The position numbers were made by a program, and so were the translations under genes. Positions 32,231 through 40,842 of a stretch of 64,000 nt of DNA are shown piece after piece (within the stretch, counting starts at the first letter, position 1; each line of letters starts with the position of its first letter). Source of the DNA: Primorskyibacter flagellatus (GTDB lineage: Bacteria > Pseudomonadota > Alphaproteobacteria > Rhodobacterales > Rhodobacteraceae); the NCBI RefSeq assembly GCF_014638275.1, contig NZ_BMFJ01000004.1:1-64000 (forward strand), in the 5' to 3' direction. The notes under the pieces are model-generated. The model ran no database searches. It was given only the letters and a program-made list of their open reading frames with translations, and was not told where the DNA came from.

Positions 32231-33847
32231 CTACTTCTTGGTGACGGACGCGAAGCTTGAACCGCGCGTGTCATAGAAGACGCCCTCGACATTGTCGCGC
32301 ATGGCCAGCTGCTGCGTGGCCTGGAACAGGAAGACGAAGGGGCTGTCCTCCCACGCCGCCTTCTGCAGCTCTTCGTACATCTTGGTGCGCTTGGTTTCGT
32401 CTAGCTCCTGCGCGGCGGCGGCGGTCTTCTCGCTCAGGTCCTCGGGATACCAGCCAAGCCGGTAGGTCATCTCCGAGGGCCATTTCGCTTCCCGGTCGGC
32501 GCCGGGCATGGCACCGGGGTTGAAGGTGAACTTCGACGCCGTCGCATTCGGATCGAGGTAGCCCGCCGTGTAGGACAGCTGAAGGGCCTGAAGCTTCTGG
32601 TCGCGGTAGAGGGGAATGGTCTGCGACACCGGTGCGTTGACGACGTCGACCTTCACCCCGGCCTGGGCGGCGGTTGCCTGGAAACTGGTGGCAAGGTCCA
32701 TCTCGGGCTTGCGGTTGTAGGCGGTAAAGGTGAATTCGAAACCGTCCGGATAGCCGGCCTCCGCAAGAAGCGCCTTGGCCTTTTCCACAGCCAGCGAAAA
32801 CGGCGTTTCAGTCACCGCGCCCAGGAAGCCCGCCGGCACGAAGGTCTGATGGACCGTGCCGATGTCCTTCATGATCGAATTGCTCAGCCCCTCGTAATCC
32901 ACGAGATAGCGCATCGCCTTGACCACCCGCGGATCGTCAAAGGGTTCGATCATCCGGTTGAAGCCGAAGTACAAAATCTTCTTGGACGGCCGGTATTCGA
33001 CCTTCACGCCTTCGGCGCCCGCCATCGCGGCGGCATCGGTGGCGGTGATGTTGAAGGCCAGATCGGCATCGCCCTTTTCGATCAGCAGCCGCTGCGTGCC
33101 GGCCTCGGGGACGTGGCGGTAAATGACCCGCTTCATCGCGGGCTTGAAACGCCAGTAGTCCTCGTTGGCGCTCAGCATGACCAGCGACTGCGGGCGGAAA
33201 GTATCGATCATGAAGGGACCGCTGCCGGCAGAGGCTTCGCCGTCGGCGCGCCCGGACAGCCACTTGGCGCCGAAATCGCCGTCGACCTCATGGGATTTCA
33301 CCAGTTCGCTGTCGACGACCGAAAAGGCCGAGGAGGTCAGCATGTTGATGACCATCGTCGGGGCAAGCTTGTTCGGCAGCTTCATCACGAAGGTCTGGGG
33401 ATCCGGGGCGCTCAGGTAGTCGTCGATGTTTTCGGCAGAGTAGCCAAGCGCGCGCATGTTCGACGACGGTTCCCGCCCGATCAGCATGAGACGGCGGAAA
33501 CTGAACAGCGGGTCGGCCGAGGTCACGGGGTTGCCGCTGTGGAACGTCACGCCTTCGCGCATCTTGAAGGTGATCGTCATGCCGTCTTCCGACACCGACC
33601 AGCTTTCCGCCAGCATGCCGCCCAGGGTGTCCGGGTTGCGCGGATCGAAGCCGACGAGGCTGTCATACACGTCCCCGTTGATCAGGGCGACGTCGAGGAT
33701 CTGCGAAACAGCCGGGTCCCATTCGGCGATGGATGAGATTTCGCGCACGATGACAAAGGTATCGGACGGCGTTTCGGCATGCAGCGCGGGGATTCCGGTC
33801 GACAGCGCGACGGCGATGGCGAGCGGGCTTGCGAACTTCAGGTTCAT
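32231..33847 (-). CDS. Dipeptide-type ABC transporter substrate-binding protein (DppA-like)
   Basis: 538 residues from ATG 33847 (AGGAG just upstream). Sec signal peptide MNLKFASPLAIAVALSTGIPALHAE, then a family 5 solute-binding protein (VYDSLVGFDPRNPDTLGGMLAESWSVSEDGMTITFKMREGVTFHSGNPVTSADPLFSFRRL; AMRYLVDYEGLSNSI). Family members bind di- or oligopeptides, but also opines, nickel and amino conjugates. The gene context (metallopeptidase, decarboxylase, transaminase) suggests a peptide or amidated amino compound. Confidence 0.94.
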   Translation of the reverse strand: MNLKFASPLAIAVALSTGIPALHAETPSDTFVIVREISSIAEWDPAVSQILDVALINGDVYDSLVGFDPRNPDTLGGMLAESWSVSEDGMTITFKMREGVTFHSGNPVTSADPLFSFRRLMLIGREPSSNMRALGYSAENIDDYLSAPDPQTFVMKLPNKLAPTMVINMLTSSAFSVVDSELVKSHEVDGDFGAKWLSGRADGEASAGSGPFMIDTFRPQSLVMLSANEDYWRFKPAMKRVIYRHVPEAGTQRLLIEKGDADLAFNITATDAAAMAGAEGVKVEYRPSKKILYFGFNRMIEPFDDPRVVKAMRYLVDYEGLSNSIMKDIGTVHQTFVPAGFLGAVTETPFSLAVEKAKALLAEAGYPDGFEFTFTAYNRKPEMDLATSFQATAAQAGVKVDVVNAPVSQTIPLYRDQKLQALQLSYTAGYLDPNATASKFTFNPGAMPGADREAKWPSEMTYRLGWYPEDLSEKTAAAAQELDETKRTKMYEELQKAAWEDSPFVFLFQATQQLAMRDNVEGVFYDTRGSSFASVTKK

Positions 33848-33940
33848 CAGGAGTTCTCCTCTGTTGGTTGGGTGCGGCCTGTTTCGCCAGGCTCTCTCGC
33901 ATGACACCGCAGATGCGGGCTGCGGTTTGGTTGGGTTTCT

Positions 33941-35440
33941 TCAGCCGGTCACTTCGGCGTCCATGGGCCAGATCGGACGCGGCACGTGCTTCCAGTCGAA
34001 AAGCAGGGGGTCCGGGCTGGTGATGCCGCCGCTGTCCACGTCGAGGCACACGCCCGCGATCGGCTGGAAATCGGCGCGATGGCCCTGCATCGTCTTGATC
34101 ACCAGCACGTCCATCTTCTCGGGTTCGATGCCGTAGATCCTGAGCTGTTCCTTGTCGTAGACGCTGCGGTGCAGGGAGGTGACGATCACCATGACACCGT
34201 CGGATTCGATCAGCGCGCTCTCGCCAAAGCTGCCGCGTGTGCCGGTGCCGTAGGGCCCGGTGAAGGCGAATTTTCCGTCCGAGATGCGCTTCACCGTCCA
34301 GTCCCGTTCGACCGGGCCCCCGCCGCGGACCGGGTCGTATTTGCCGCCGAGGGGCAGGGTGAGCGTTGCGCCCTCGCCGGCTGTGTAGAACGCCAGTGCT
34401 GCTTCGGGGTCGTACATCGGAACGACGACCGCATTCTTCGCGCCGGTCTCAAGCAGAAGCGAGAGCAGCGCGGTACCGTCCCCGTGCGCGCCGCCACCGG
34501 GCGCATCGCCGTAGTCGCCCAGCACGACGGGCCTGTCGCCGGGCCGGCGTTCGGCCAGCGCCCTGCGGGCGGCTTCCATGGATACCACAGCCTCGGAGGT
34601 TTCGTTCCGGGTGCGCCAGCATTCGTCCATCATGGTCTCCGCGACCTCGCGCAGCTTCTCCTCGGGCGCGAAGCCGGTCACGGCAGCGGAGGGGCCGACC
34701 ATCGGGCAATCCGCCTTGGAATACCCGGCATGGATCGACACCCTGAGGATCTCCGGATCCGCTTCGAACGTCTTGGCAAGCGCGATGGCCTCGTGGAACG
34801 GGCCGTGGTCGTGGTAGGTGCGGGCGCCGTCGAAGCCGATCAGCATCCGGCGGCGGGCCAGGACACAACGCGACAGGGCGCCGCGCCGGAAGTTTTCGGC
34901 CAGCATCCGGGCCGTCACGATCCCGGTGCGGCGCTGGTCGACATGCGGCGAGGTGCGGAAGGCGTACATGCCCTGAACGTCCGCCGCCATCTCGTGCGAG
35001 ATGTTGCAGTGCGGATCGAGCGAGACGAGAACCGGCACGGTTGGTCCGACCACGGCACGCACCCGGCGGACGATTTCCCGCTCGGTGTCCATGCAGGTTT
35101 CCGACATCATCGATCCGTGCAGCGCCAGCAGCACACCGTCCACCGGCATCGCGGCGGTCAGATCCTCGATCAGCATGTCGCAGAGCGCTTCGAGCGCGGC
35201 GCCCTCGACCGGCCCCGAGGAGCTTGCGAAGGCGGCGATGGAGGGGACGAGTTGCCAGCCCTCGGCCTCGGCCACTTCGATGAATCCGCCGGGTTCCAGA
35301 TTGGTGCCACGGTATCTTTCGATCATCTCGGGACCGCGCAGGATGCGGTTCTGCGATCCGAACGCGGACAGCGGCGTGGTCATCTTGCTGAACCCGTTGG
35401 ATTCGCTTTTGATGAGGGCAATCAGAACCTTGCGGGGCAT
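33941..35440 (-). CDS. M81 family metallopeptidase, MlrC-like
   Basis: 499 residues from ATG 35440. Matches the MlrC (microcystinase C) N-terminal domain: IALIKSESNGFSKMTTPLSAF, DGVLLALHGSMMSETCMDTEREIVRRV, then metal-binding LVSLDPHCNISHEMA and YAFRTSPHVDQRRTG; the C-terminal MlrC domain includes VLGDYGDAPGGGAHGDGTALL. MlrC is the zinc enzyme that cleaves the linear tetrapeptide product in microcystin degradation, but no mlrA or mlrB homologue is in the window, and most family members have unknown amide substrates. Its position between a decarboxylase and a peptide-type importer suggests intracellular amide hydrolysis of the imported compound. Confidence 0.9.
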   Translation of the reverse strand: MPRKVLIALIKSESNGFSKMTTPLSAFGSQNRILRGPEMIERYRGTNLEPGGFIEVAEAEGWQLVPSIAAFASSSGPVEGAALEALCDMLIEDLTAAMPVDGVLLALHGSMMSETCMDTEREIVRRVRAVVGPTVPVLVSLDPHCNISHEMAADVQGMYAFRTSPHVDQRRTGIVTARMLAENFRRGALSRCVLARRRMLIGFDGARTYHDHGPFHEAIALAKTFEADPEILRVSIHAGYSKADCPMVGPSAAVTGFAPEEKLREVAETMMDECWRTRNETSEAVVSMEAARRALAERRPGDRPVVLGDYGDAPGGGAHGDGTALLSLLLETGAKNAVVVPMYDPEAALAFYTAGEGATLTLPLGGKYDPVRGGGPVERDWTVKRISDGKFAFTGPYGTGTRGSFGESALIESDGVMVIVTSLHRSVYDKEQLRIYGIEPEKMDVLVIKTMQGHRADFQPIAGVCLDVDSGGITSPDPLLFDWKHVPRPIWPMDAEVTG

Positions 35441-35468
35441 GGTTGTCTCCGTATCCGGTGTTTGGCGG

Positions 35469-36746
35469 TCAATAGGTGGCCTGGGTGCTGGTCTGTCGGT
35501 GATCCTTTCGGACCACCTCGACGGCACGCCGCAGGTCGGTCAGGTAATCGTCGCGTGCGGGGTCGTGGAACAGCGACATCATCGCGTGCATGCCGCGCGG
35601 CGCATTCGTCAGACCCGGCAGCCAGCCGCCGCGCGACATCTCGTCGGCAACCGCAAAGATATCGACCTCGTCCGACCCGAAGTTGATGATCGACAGGTCG
35701 GGCACGGCATGCATCTTCAGCCCGGGGACGGCCTCGATCCCGGCCACGTAGGCATCGGTCATTTCCGCCAGCCGTCGGGCGATGTCGCGATACCCCTCCA
35801 CCCCGAGGTGGTGGAGCACCGCCCAGGCCGCCGCCACCGCCCCGCCGGGCCGGGTGCCCACAAGGGTCGAGGTTTCGAACCGGCCATTGGGCCATGGACC
35901 CGAAACGAAGGAGGCGCGCGCCAGATCCTCACCGTCGCGGGCGAATACCGTGGACGCGGGCTTGGGGCAGAACCCGAACTTGTGCAGATCGGCCGAAATC
36001 GACCGCACGCCGGGATGGCGAAAGTCGAACGTCGGTGTGGCGCGGCCGTTCATGGTGAAGAACGGGGCCATCCACCCGCCGACGCAGGCGTCGACATGAA
36101 GCCATATGCCGGTTTCCAGCGCGAGATCGCTGAGCGCGGCAATCGGGTCCACGACGCCGTGCGGAAAACAGGGGGCCGAACCGACGATAGCGACGGTATT
36201 GCCATCGATCAGCGCCCGCAGGGTGGCCGGATCCGCGCGCCCGTCCTCCGAAATGGCACCGCGCCGCACCTCCATGTCCATCAGGTCGGCAGCCTTGTCG
36301 AAGGCGGGATGCACGGTTGTCGCCGCCACGATGTTCATCCGGCCATCGCCGGTCGCCTTGCCGGCGCGCTTCTTCTCGCGGGCCATCTTCATTGCGACGA
36401 GGATGCTTTCGCTTCCCCCTGTGGTGAACGCCCCGTCCGCGTCATCGGGCGCGGACATAAGGCTGAGACCGAAATCCAGGACATCGCGCTCCATCTTCCG
36501 GATGCTCGGAAAGGCCCGGTTCCGGCCGAGCGCGTTTTCGGAGAAGAAGTCGAAGAACGCCTGCTTGCCGACGTCATAGGTGGTCTGGTCGCTGCGGAAG
36601 ACATACAGCGGGACGCGACCGTTCTGCCAATCGACATCGCCTGTCTTGAGCGCCTGCATCTCGGAGCGGAGGTCGCTCCAGTCGCGGCCGGTTTCGGGAA
36701 AGGGCTGTCGTGTCATTCTGTCCTGCGTCCGTTGGTTCGTCTTCAT
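35469..36746 (-). CDS. PLP-dependent decarboxylase / sphingosine-phosphate-lyase-like enzyme
   Basis: 425 residues; ATG 36746 overlaps the GntR stop (ATGA); ATG 36716 is an alternative. Group II decarboxylase fold with FTTGGSESILVAM (PLP phosphate site), HVDACVGGW (about 217-225) and the PLP Lys256 in SADLHKFGF. The SESIL and LHKFG wording is closest to the sphingosine-1-phosphate lyase/MfnA branch, so it could either decarboxylate an acidic amino acid (aspartate, cysteate, cysteine sulfinate) or perform a retro-aldol cleavage. Placed in one operon with MlrC and the importer. Confidence 0.87.
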   Translation of the reverse strand: MKTNQRTQDRMTRQPFPETGRDWSDLRSEMQALKTGDVDWQNGRVPLYVFRSDQTTYDVGKQAFFDFFSENALGRNRAFPSIRKMERDVLDFGLSLMSAPDDADGAFTTGGSESILVAMKMAREKKRAGKATGDGRMNIVAATTVHPAFDKAADLMDMEVRRGAISEDGRADPATLRALIDGNTVAIVGSAPCFPHGVVDPIAALSDLALETGIWLHVDACVGGWMAPFFTMNGRATPTFDFRHPGVRSISADLHKFGFCPKPASTVFARDGEDLARASFVSGPWPNGRFETSTLVGTRPGGAVAAAWAVLHHLGVEGYRDIARRLAEMTDAYVAGIEAVPGLKMHAVPDLSIINFGSDEVDIFAVADEMSRGGWLPGLTNAPRGMHAMMSLFHDPARDDYLTDLRRAVEVVRKDHRQTSTQATY

Positions 36747-37486
36747 TCGTCCAGCACCGCGAGGATGACCCGCGATCCGTCCTGAAGGTCCGCCGCGATC
36801 TCGTCCCGGGCGGCCTGGCCATCCCGCGATCTCAGGGCGGTGATGATGTTCTTGTGGTGTCCCAGGCCTGTCCGCGACTTGCGGTATTCCCCGGACAGCC
36901 GCGTGCGTGTCGGGCCGGCCCGCAGCAAAAGGGCGTTGATGGTCGAGAGGAGAAGCGGCTGCCTGGCAGCGGCGTAGAGCCCGAGGTGGAATTCCGTGTC
37001 GAACTCCAGCGCCACGTCGAACTTCTCGGCCGACACTGCCTGTTCCAGGCTTTCGTTTGCGCGGATCAGGGTCGCGATCTCGGCTTCGGAAATGATCGGG
37101 GCGGCAAGTTCGGCGGCCATCGGTTCGAGGGCCATCCGCATCCGCGTGATCTCGGCATAGGCGTCGCGGGACAGTTTCGGCGTCCGGAATTCCCGCGTCG
37201 CCGTCATCTCAAGCGCGCCTTCGTTCACCAGACGCATCATGGCTTCACGGACCGGGGTCGGGCTGACGTTCATGGTGCGCGACAGCTGCCGCGCCGACAT
37301 GCGCTGATCGGGTTTCCAGACGCCCATCAACATGCCGCGCCGCAGATTGGCGTAGACCTGTTCGGTCAGCGTCGTGTTGCGGAACACCTCGAGATTGAGG
37401 TGCGGTGCGCCGTCCGGGTCGGTTTCGGCCAGACCGCTCACGCTGCGCTCATCAACCTGATCTTCATGGGGGGTGTCGTCGTTCAC
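36743..37486 (-). CDS. GntR family regulator, FCD (FadR C-terminal) type
   Basis: 247 residues using GTG at 37486, which has AAGGA 7 bases upstream; the frame stays open to a TTG at 37528 but that stretch has no ribosome-binding site of its own. The winged helix is TEQVYANLRRGMLMGVWKPDQRMSARQLSRTMNVSPTPVREAMMRLVNEGALEM, followed by an all-helical FCD ligand domain (FHLGLYAAARQPLL; GHHKNIITALRSRD). First gene of the leftward operon, so it likely autoregulates and controls decarboxylase/MlrC/importer expression from the adjacent divergent region. Confidence 0.9.
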   Translation of the reverse strand: MNDDTPHEDQVDERSVSGLAETDPDGAPHLNLEVFRNTTLTEQVYANLRRGMLMGVWKPDQRMSARQLSRTMNVSPTPVREAMMRLVNEGALEMTATREFRTPKLSRDAYAEITRMRMALEPMAAELAAPIISEAEIATLIRANESLEQAVSAEKFDVALEFDTEFHLGLYAAARQPLLLSTINALLLRAGPTRTRLSGEYRKSRTGLGHHKNIITALRSRDGQAARDEIAADLQDGSRVILAVLDE

Positions 37487-37877
37487 CACGGGGTCCTTGC
37501 CTGCCGGTTTCGAACACAAGGTGAGCAATGCGCCCGATCAAAATCAACAACTGACATGTTATATATCGAAGATTGAGATCAGGGGACTCGGACATAATGC
37601 TCAATAAAATAAGGGTAGACTACATGATATTCGAGTTTCCAGCTCGGTAAATGGCACCATCTATAGACGAAATTGGATTCATCTCCGCGCTGTTTTGCCG
37701 GGCGATTTGCCCCTAGCTTCGGCCCGCGGTCCGCCCTCGGCAAACGTCCCGGGATTCGGTTCTCCCGCACCACCACACCTGAATTCGACTGGTCCCGGAG
37801 TATGGTGCGCTCTGGCACTTGGTCGCCAGCCATTGGCCCGTCTTCCTTTGCGGCACCACAAACACAGAGGACACCCC
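37487..37877. promoter_or_regulatory. 391 bp divergent regulatory region (GntR operon / transaminase operon)
   Basis: No protein-like frame. The left part (about 37540-37680) is markedly AT-rich for this genome (TTATATAT, AATAAAATAAGG), suitable for promoters and a GntR operator. The right part holds a near-direct repeat CTGGTC (37789-37794) and CTGGCA (37812-37817), 23 bp apart, recalling the paired direct repeats bound by MocR/TauR-type regulators. Two regulators (GntR-FCD at left, MocR at 39244) could meet here. Confidence 0.5.
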
Positions 37878-39251
37878 ATGTACGACAACGACATCCGCCG
37901 CCTCGTGGACGCAGACCGGGCTCACGTCTGGCACCACCTCTTCCAGCACCGTCAACTCGACATCAGGGACCCTCGGGTCATCGTCCGGGGGGAAGGGATG
38001 CGGGTCTGGGACCAGAATGGCACCGAATTCCTCGATGCGGTGTCCGGAGGCGTCTGGACCGTGAACCTCGGCTATGGACGCGACAGCATCGGTGAGGCGA
38101 TCAAGGAACAGGTAGTGCGGATGGCCTACTTCGCGGGAAGCGCCGGCACGGTGCCCGCCGCCCGCTATGCGGAGATGCTGATCGAACGGATGCCGGGGCT
38201 GGCGCGGGTCTATTACACGAATTCAGGCAGCGAGGCGAACGAGAAGGCGTTCAAGATGGTCCGCCAGATTGCCGAAAAACGGTCCGACGGCCGCAAACAC
38301 AAGATCCTCTTTCGCGAACGCGACTACCACGGCACCACCATCGGCACGCTGTCGGCCTGCGGGCAGGAACAGCGGGCGTCGCACTACGGCCCGTTTGCGC
38401 CGGGCTTCGTCGCGGTGCCGCATTGCCTGGAATACCGGCGTCAGTGGGACGGGCCGGACTATGGTCTCCGGGCCGCGGACGCGATCGAAGAGGTGATCCT
38501 GCGTGAGGGACCCGACACCGTGGGCGCACTGTGCCTGGAACCGGTGACGGCAGGCGGCGGCGTCATCGTTCCGCCCGAGGGATACTGGGCGCGGGTTCAG
38601 GAGATCTGCCGCAGGTACGATATCCTCCTGCATATCGACGAGGTGGTCTGCGGGCTTGGCCGGACCGGGGAATGGTTCGGATATCAGAACTTCGGCGTGC
38701 AGCCGGATATCGTGACCATGGCCAAGGGGGTCGCCAGCGGTTACGCGGCCATCGCCTGCTGCGTCACGACCGAAGCCGTCTTCGACATGTTCCGGTCCGA
38801 TGCCTCGGATCCGCTCGACCATTTTCGCGACATCTCCACCTTCGGGGGCTGCACCGCCGGTCCGGCCGCCGCGATCGAGACCATGCGGATAATCGAGGAC
38901 GAAGGCCTTCTGGACAACGTCAGGGTCATGGGGGCCCGTCTGATGACCGGGCTCGAAACGCTCATGGACAGGCATGAGTGCATCGGGGACGTACGCGGGC
39001 TCGGCCTGTTTGCCGGGGCGGAGCTTGTCGCGGATCGTGCCAGCCGGACACCGATGGAGGAAGGTATGGTGTCCCAGGTCGTGGCGGCCTGTGATCGTCG
39101 GGGTGTCCTGATCGGGATGACGAACAGGTCGATTCCGGGGTTCAACAATACTCTCTGCCTGGCTCCGGCCCTGATTGCGGGACCGGATGAAATCGACAGG
39201 ATCGTCGCGACACTGGACGAGGCGCTGACCGAAGTGACGGGTCATGCCTAG
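37878..39251 (+). CDS. Class III omega-aminotransferase, taurine:pyruvate aminotransferase-like
   Basis: 457 residues from ATG 37878. Class III aminotransferase features: FLDAVSGGVWTVNLGYGRDSIGEAI, YYTNSGSEANEKAFKM, DYHGTTIGTLSACG, Asp254 in LLHIDEVVCGLGRTG and PLP Lys283 in TMAKGVASGYA. The N-terminal region (ADRAHVWHHLFQHR, RVWDQNGTEFLDAVSGGVWTVN) and the YYTNSGSEANEKAFK segment recall Rhodobacterales taurine:pyruvate aminotransferase (Tpa), which yields sulfoacetaldehyde. Without xsc nearby, the exact amine donor is uncertain. Its stop overlaps the MocR start by 8 bp. Confidence 0.9.
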   Translation: MYDNDIRRLVDADRAHVWHHLFQHRQLDIRDPRVIVRGEGMRVWDQNGTEFLDAVSGGVWTVNLGYGRDSIGEAIKEQVVRMAYFAGSAGTVPAARYAEMLIERMPGLARVYYTNSGSEANEKAFKMVRQIAEKRSDGRKHKILFRERDYHGTTIGTLSACGQEQRASHYGPFAPGFVAVPHCLEYRRQWDGPDYGLRAADAIEEVILREGPDTVGALCLEPVTAGGGVIVPPEGYWARVQEICRRYDILLHIDEVVCGLGRTGEWFGYQNFGVQPDIVTMAKGVASGYAAIACCVTTEAVFDMFRSDASDPLDHFRDISTFGGCTAGPAAAIETMRIIEDEGLLDNVRVMGARLMTGLETLMDRHECIGDVRGLGLFAGAELVADRASRTPMEEGMVSQVVAACDRRGVLIGMTNRSIPGFNNTLCLAPALIAGPDEIDRIVATLDEALTEVTGHA

Positions 39252-40773
39252 CCCCGAAGCGGTTCCGATACATGTCGATGGCGGCGCCGGTCAGGCCGTG
39301 GCGGCCAGCACGCTTTTCCCGCCCCGCGCGCCGGGGGTGCCGCTTCAGGCGTGGATCCGGCAGTCGCTGGTCAGGGCCATCGTGGCGGGCACGCTCGGTC
39401 AGGGCCAGCGCATGCCCGCCACCCGCAGCCTTGCCCGCAGCCTCGGCATCGGTCGGAACACGGTCACCGCTGCATATGAAGAGCTTGTTTCGCTCGGGTA
39501 TCTCGATGCGCGCGAACGGCTCGGTTTCTTCGTCGCCCGGCCCGCCCCTCCGGCGGACCGGCATGTCCCGTCCGGCGTCCACGGACCAACCCGGCAGCCC
39601 GCGTGGGACAGGCATCTGAAGACCGTCCCCTCGCAGATGCGCCACATCACCAAGCCACACGACTGGCAGAGTTACCGGTATCCGTTCATTTACGGTCAGG
39701 TCGACCGCGCGCTGTTCCCGGTCGACAGGTGGCGCGCCTGTTCGCGTGATGCGCTTGGCCGGTCTGCCATCGACTTCTGGGCCCCTGACCGGGCTGTGGA
39801 GGATGACCCGATGCTGGTGGATCAGCTGTGCCGTCACGTCCTTCCGCAGCGCGGGATCTTCGTCCGGCCCGAGGAGGTGATGGTCACACTGGGATCGCAG
39901 GAGGGCATCTACATCCTCTCGCAGCTTCTGCTTGGTCCCGGGAGCACGGTCGCGATGGAAGATCCGGGCTATCCGGACGCCCGGAATATCTTTGCGGCGC
40001 AGCGGGCCCGCGTCATGGGCCTGCCTGTGGACGGCGAGGGGCTTCGACTGGACGCAGGGGCCGAGGCGGTGCTGGCCCAGGCGTCGCTGCTTTTCGTCAC
40101 CCCGGCACACCAATGCCCCACGATGGTGAGCCTGTCCGACGATCGCCGGGCGCGGCTCCTGTCGCTTGCCGATGCCAGCAACTTCCTGATCGTCGAAGAC
40201 GATTACGAGGGAGAGCTGCGGTCGCACGATACGCCGCCCGCGCTCAGGTCGATCGACCACACGGGCCGCGTGATCTATGTCGGGACCATGTCCAAGGTGC
40301 TCTCTCCGGGCGTCCGGATCGGCTACGTCGTGGCCGCGCCGCGACTGATTGCCGAGGCACGGGCCATGCGACGGCTGATGCATCGCTCGGCGCCGATGAA
40401 CAACCAGCGGACCGTGGCGCTATTGCTGGCCAACGGTCATTATCAGGGCATGGTCCGGGCGATGCGCCAAACCCTGACGGAACGGCGCAGGGTCGCGGCG
40501 GAGTGTGTCGCGACGCACCTGCCGGATTTCGGCCCCGGCCAGAGCCTGGGCGGCACCGGGCTCTGGCTGACATGTCCCCCGGATGTGGATGCCAACAGTC
40601 TGATTTCCAGCGCCGCCCGGCGGAGCGTTCTGATGGAAACCGGTGATCCCTTTGTCGCAGCCGAGCTGAACGGCAGATACATCCGGCTCGGAATCAGCGC
40701 TATTCCGACCGGCCTCATCGCGCCCGGTATCGGCGAAATCGCCCGCGCCGTGAACGACCTCCGCGCGGGCTGA
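39244..40773 (+). CDS. MocR-type transcriptional regulator, TauR-like (copy 2)
   Basis: 509 residues. GntR winged helix (LVRAIVAGTLGQGQRMPATRSLARSLGIGRNTVTAAYEELVSLGYLDARERLGFFVA), linker PHDWQSYRYPFIYGQVDRALFP, aminotransferase-like domain with PLP Lys351 (YVGTMSKVLSPGVRIGYV). In R. capsulatus the MocR protein TauR activates the taurine genes tpa-xsc; here the regulator gene is co-transcribed with a Tpa-like transaminase. Probably controls the divergent region at 37487-37877. Related to MocR copy 1 (27229), notably through the shared DWQSYRYPFI linker. Confidence 0.92.
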   Translation: MPSPEAVPIHVDGGAGQAVAASTLFPPRAPGVPLQAWIRQSLVRAIVAGTLGQGQRMPATRSLARSLGIGRNTVTAAYEELVSLGYLDARERLGFFVARPAPPADRHVPSGVHGPTRQPAWDRHLKTVPSQMRHITKPHDWQSYRYPFIYGQVDRALFPVDRWRACSRDALGRSAIDFWAPDRAVEDDPMLVDQLCRHVLPQRGIFVRPEEVMVTLGSQEGIYILSQLLLGPGSTVAMEDPGYPDARNIFAAQRARVMGLPVDGEGLRLDAGAEAVLAQASLLFVTPAHQCPTMVSLSDDRRARLLSLADASNFLIVEDDYEGELRSHDTPPALRSIDHTGRVIYVGTMSKVLSPGVRIGYVVAAPRLIAEARAMRRLMHRSAPMNNQRTVALLLANGHYQGMVRAMRQTLTERRRVAAECVATHLPDFGPGQSLGGTGLWLTCPPDVDANSLISSAARRSVLMETGDPFVAAELNGRYIRLGISAIPTGLIAPGIGEIARAVNDLRAG

Positions 40774-40842
40774 GCAGCCTGGACCCATGCTTTGGAACCG
40801 GCTGGATCTGTCTGGGCGGCGGGCGGTCTGCAAACTGGCGGC

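Noticed and set aside
33941..35440. Idea that the window encodes a microcystin degradation (mlr) cluster
   Set aside because: Only an MlrC-family protein is present; there is no MlrA, MlrB or MlrD homologue, and M81 proteins are widespread with other substrates.
33986..35686. 566-codon plus-strand frame opposite the M81 peptidase
   Set aside because: Antisense shadow; the minus-strand product has the MlrC metal-binding motifs and operon context.
37487..37877. Short open frames (about 60-85 codons) in the divergent region
   Set aside because: No ribosome-binding sites, overlapping frames on both strands, and composition unlike the neighbouring genes; better explained as regulatory DNA.
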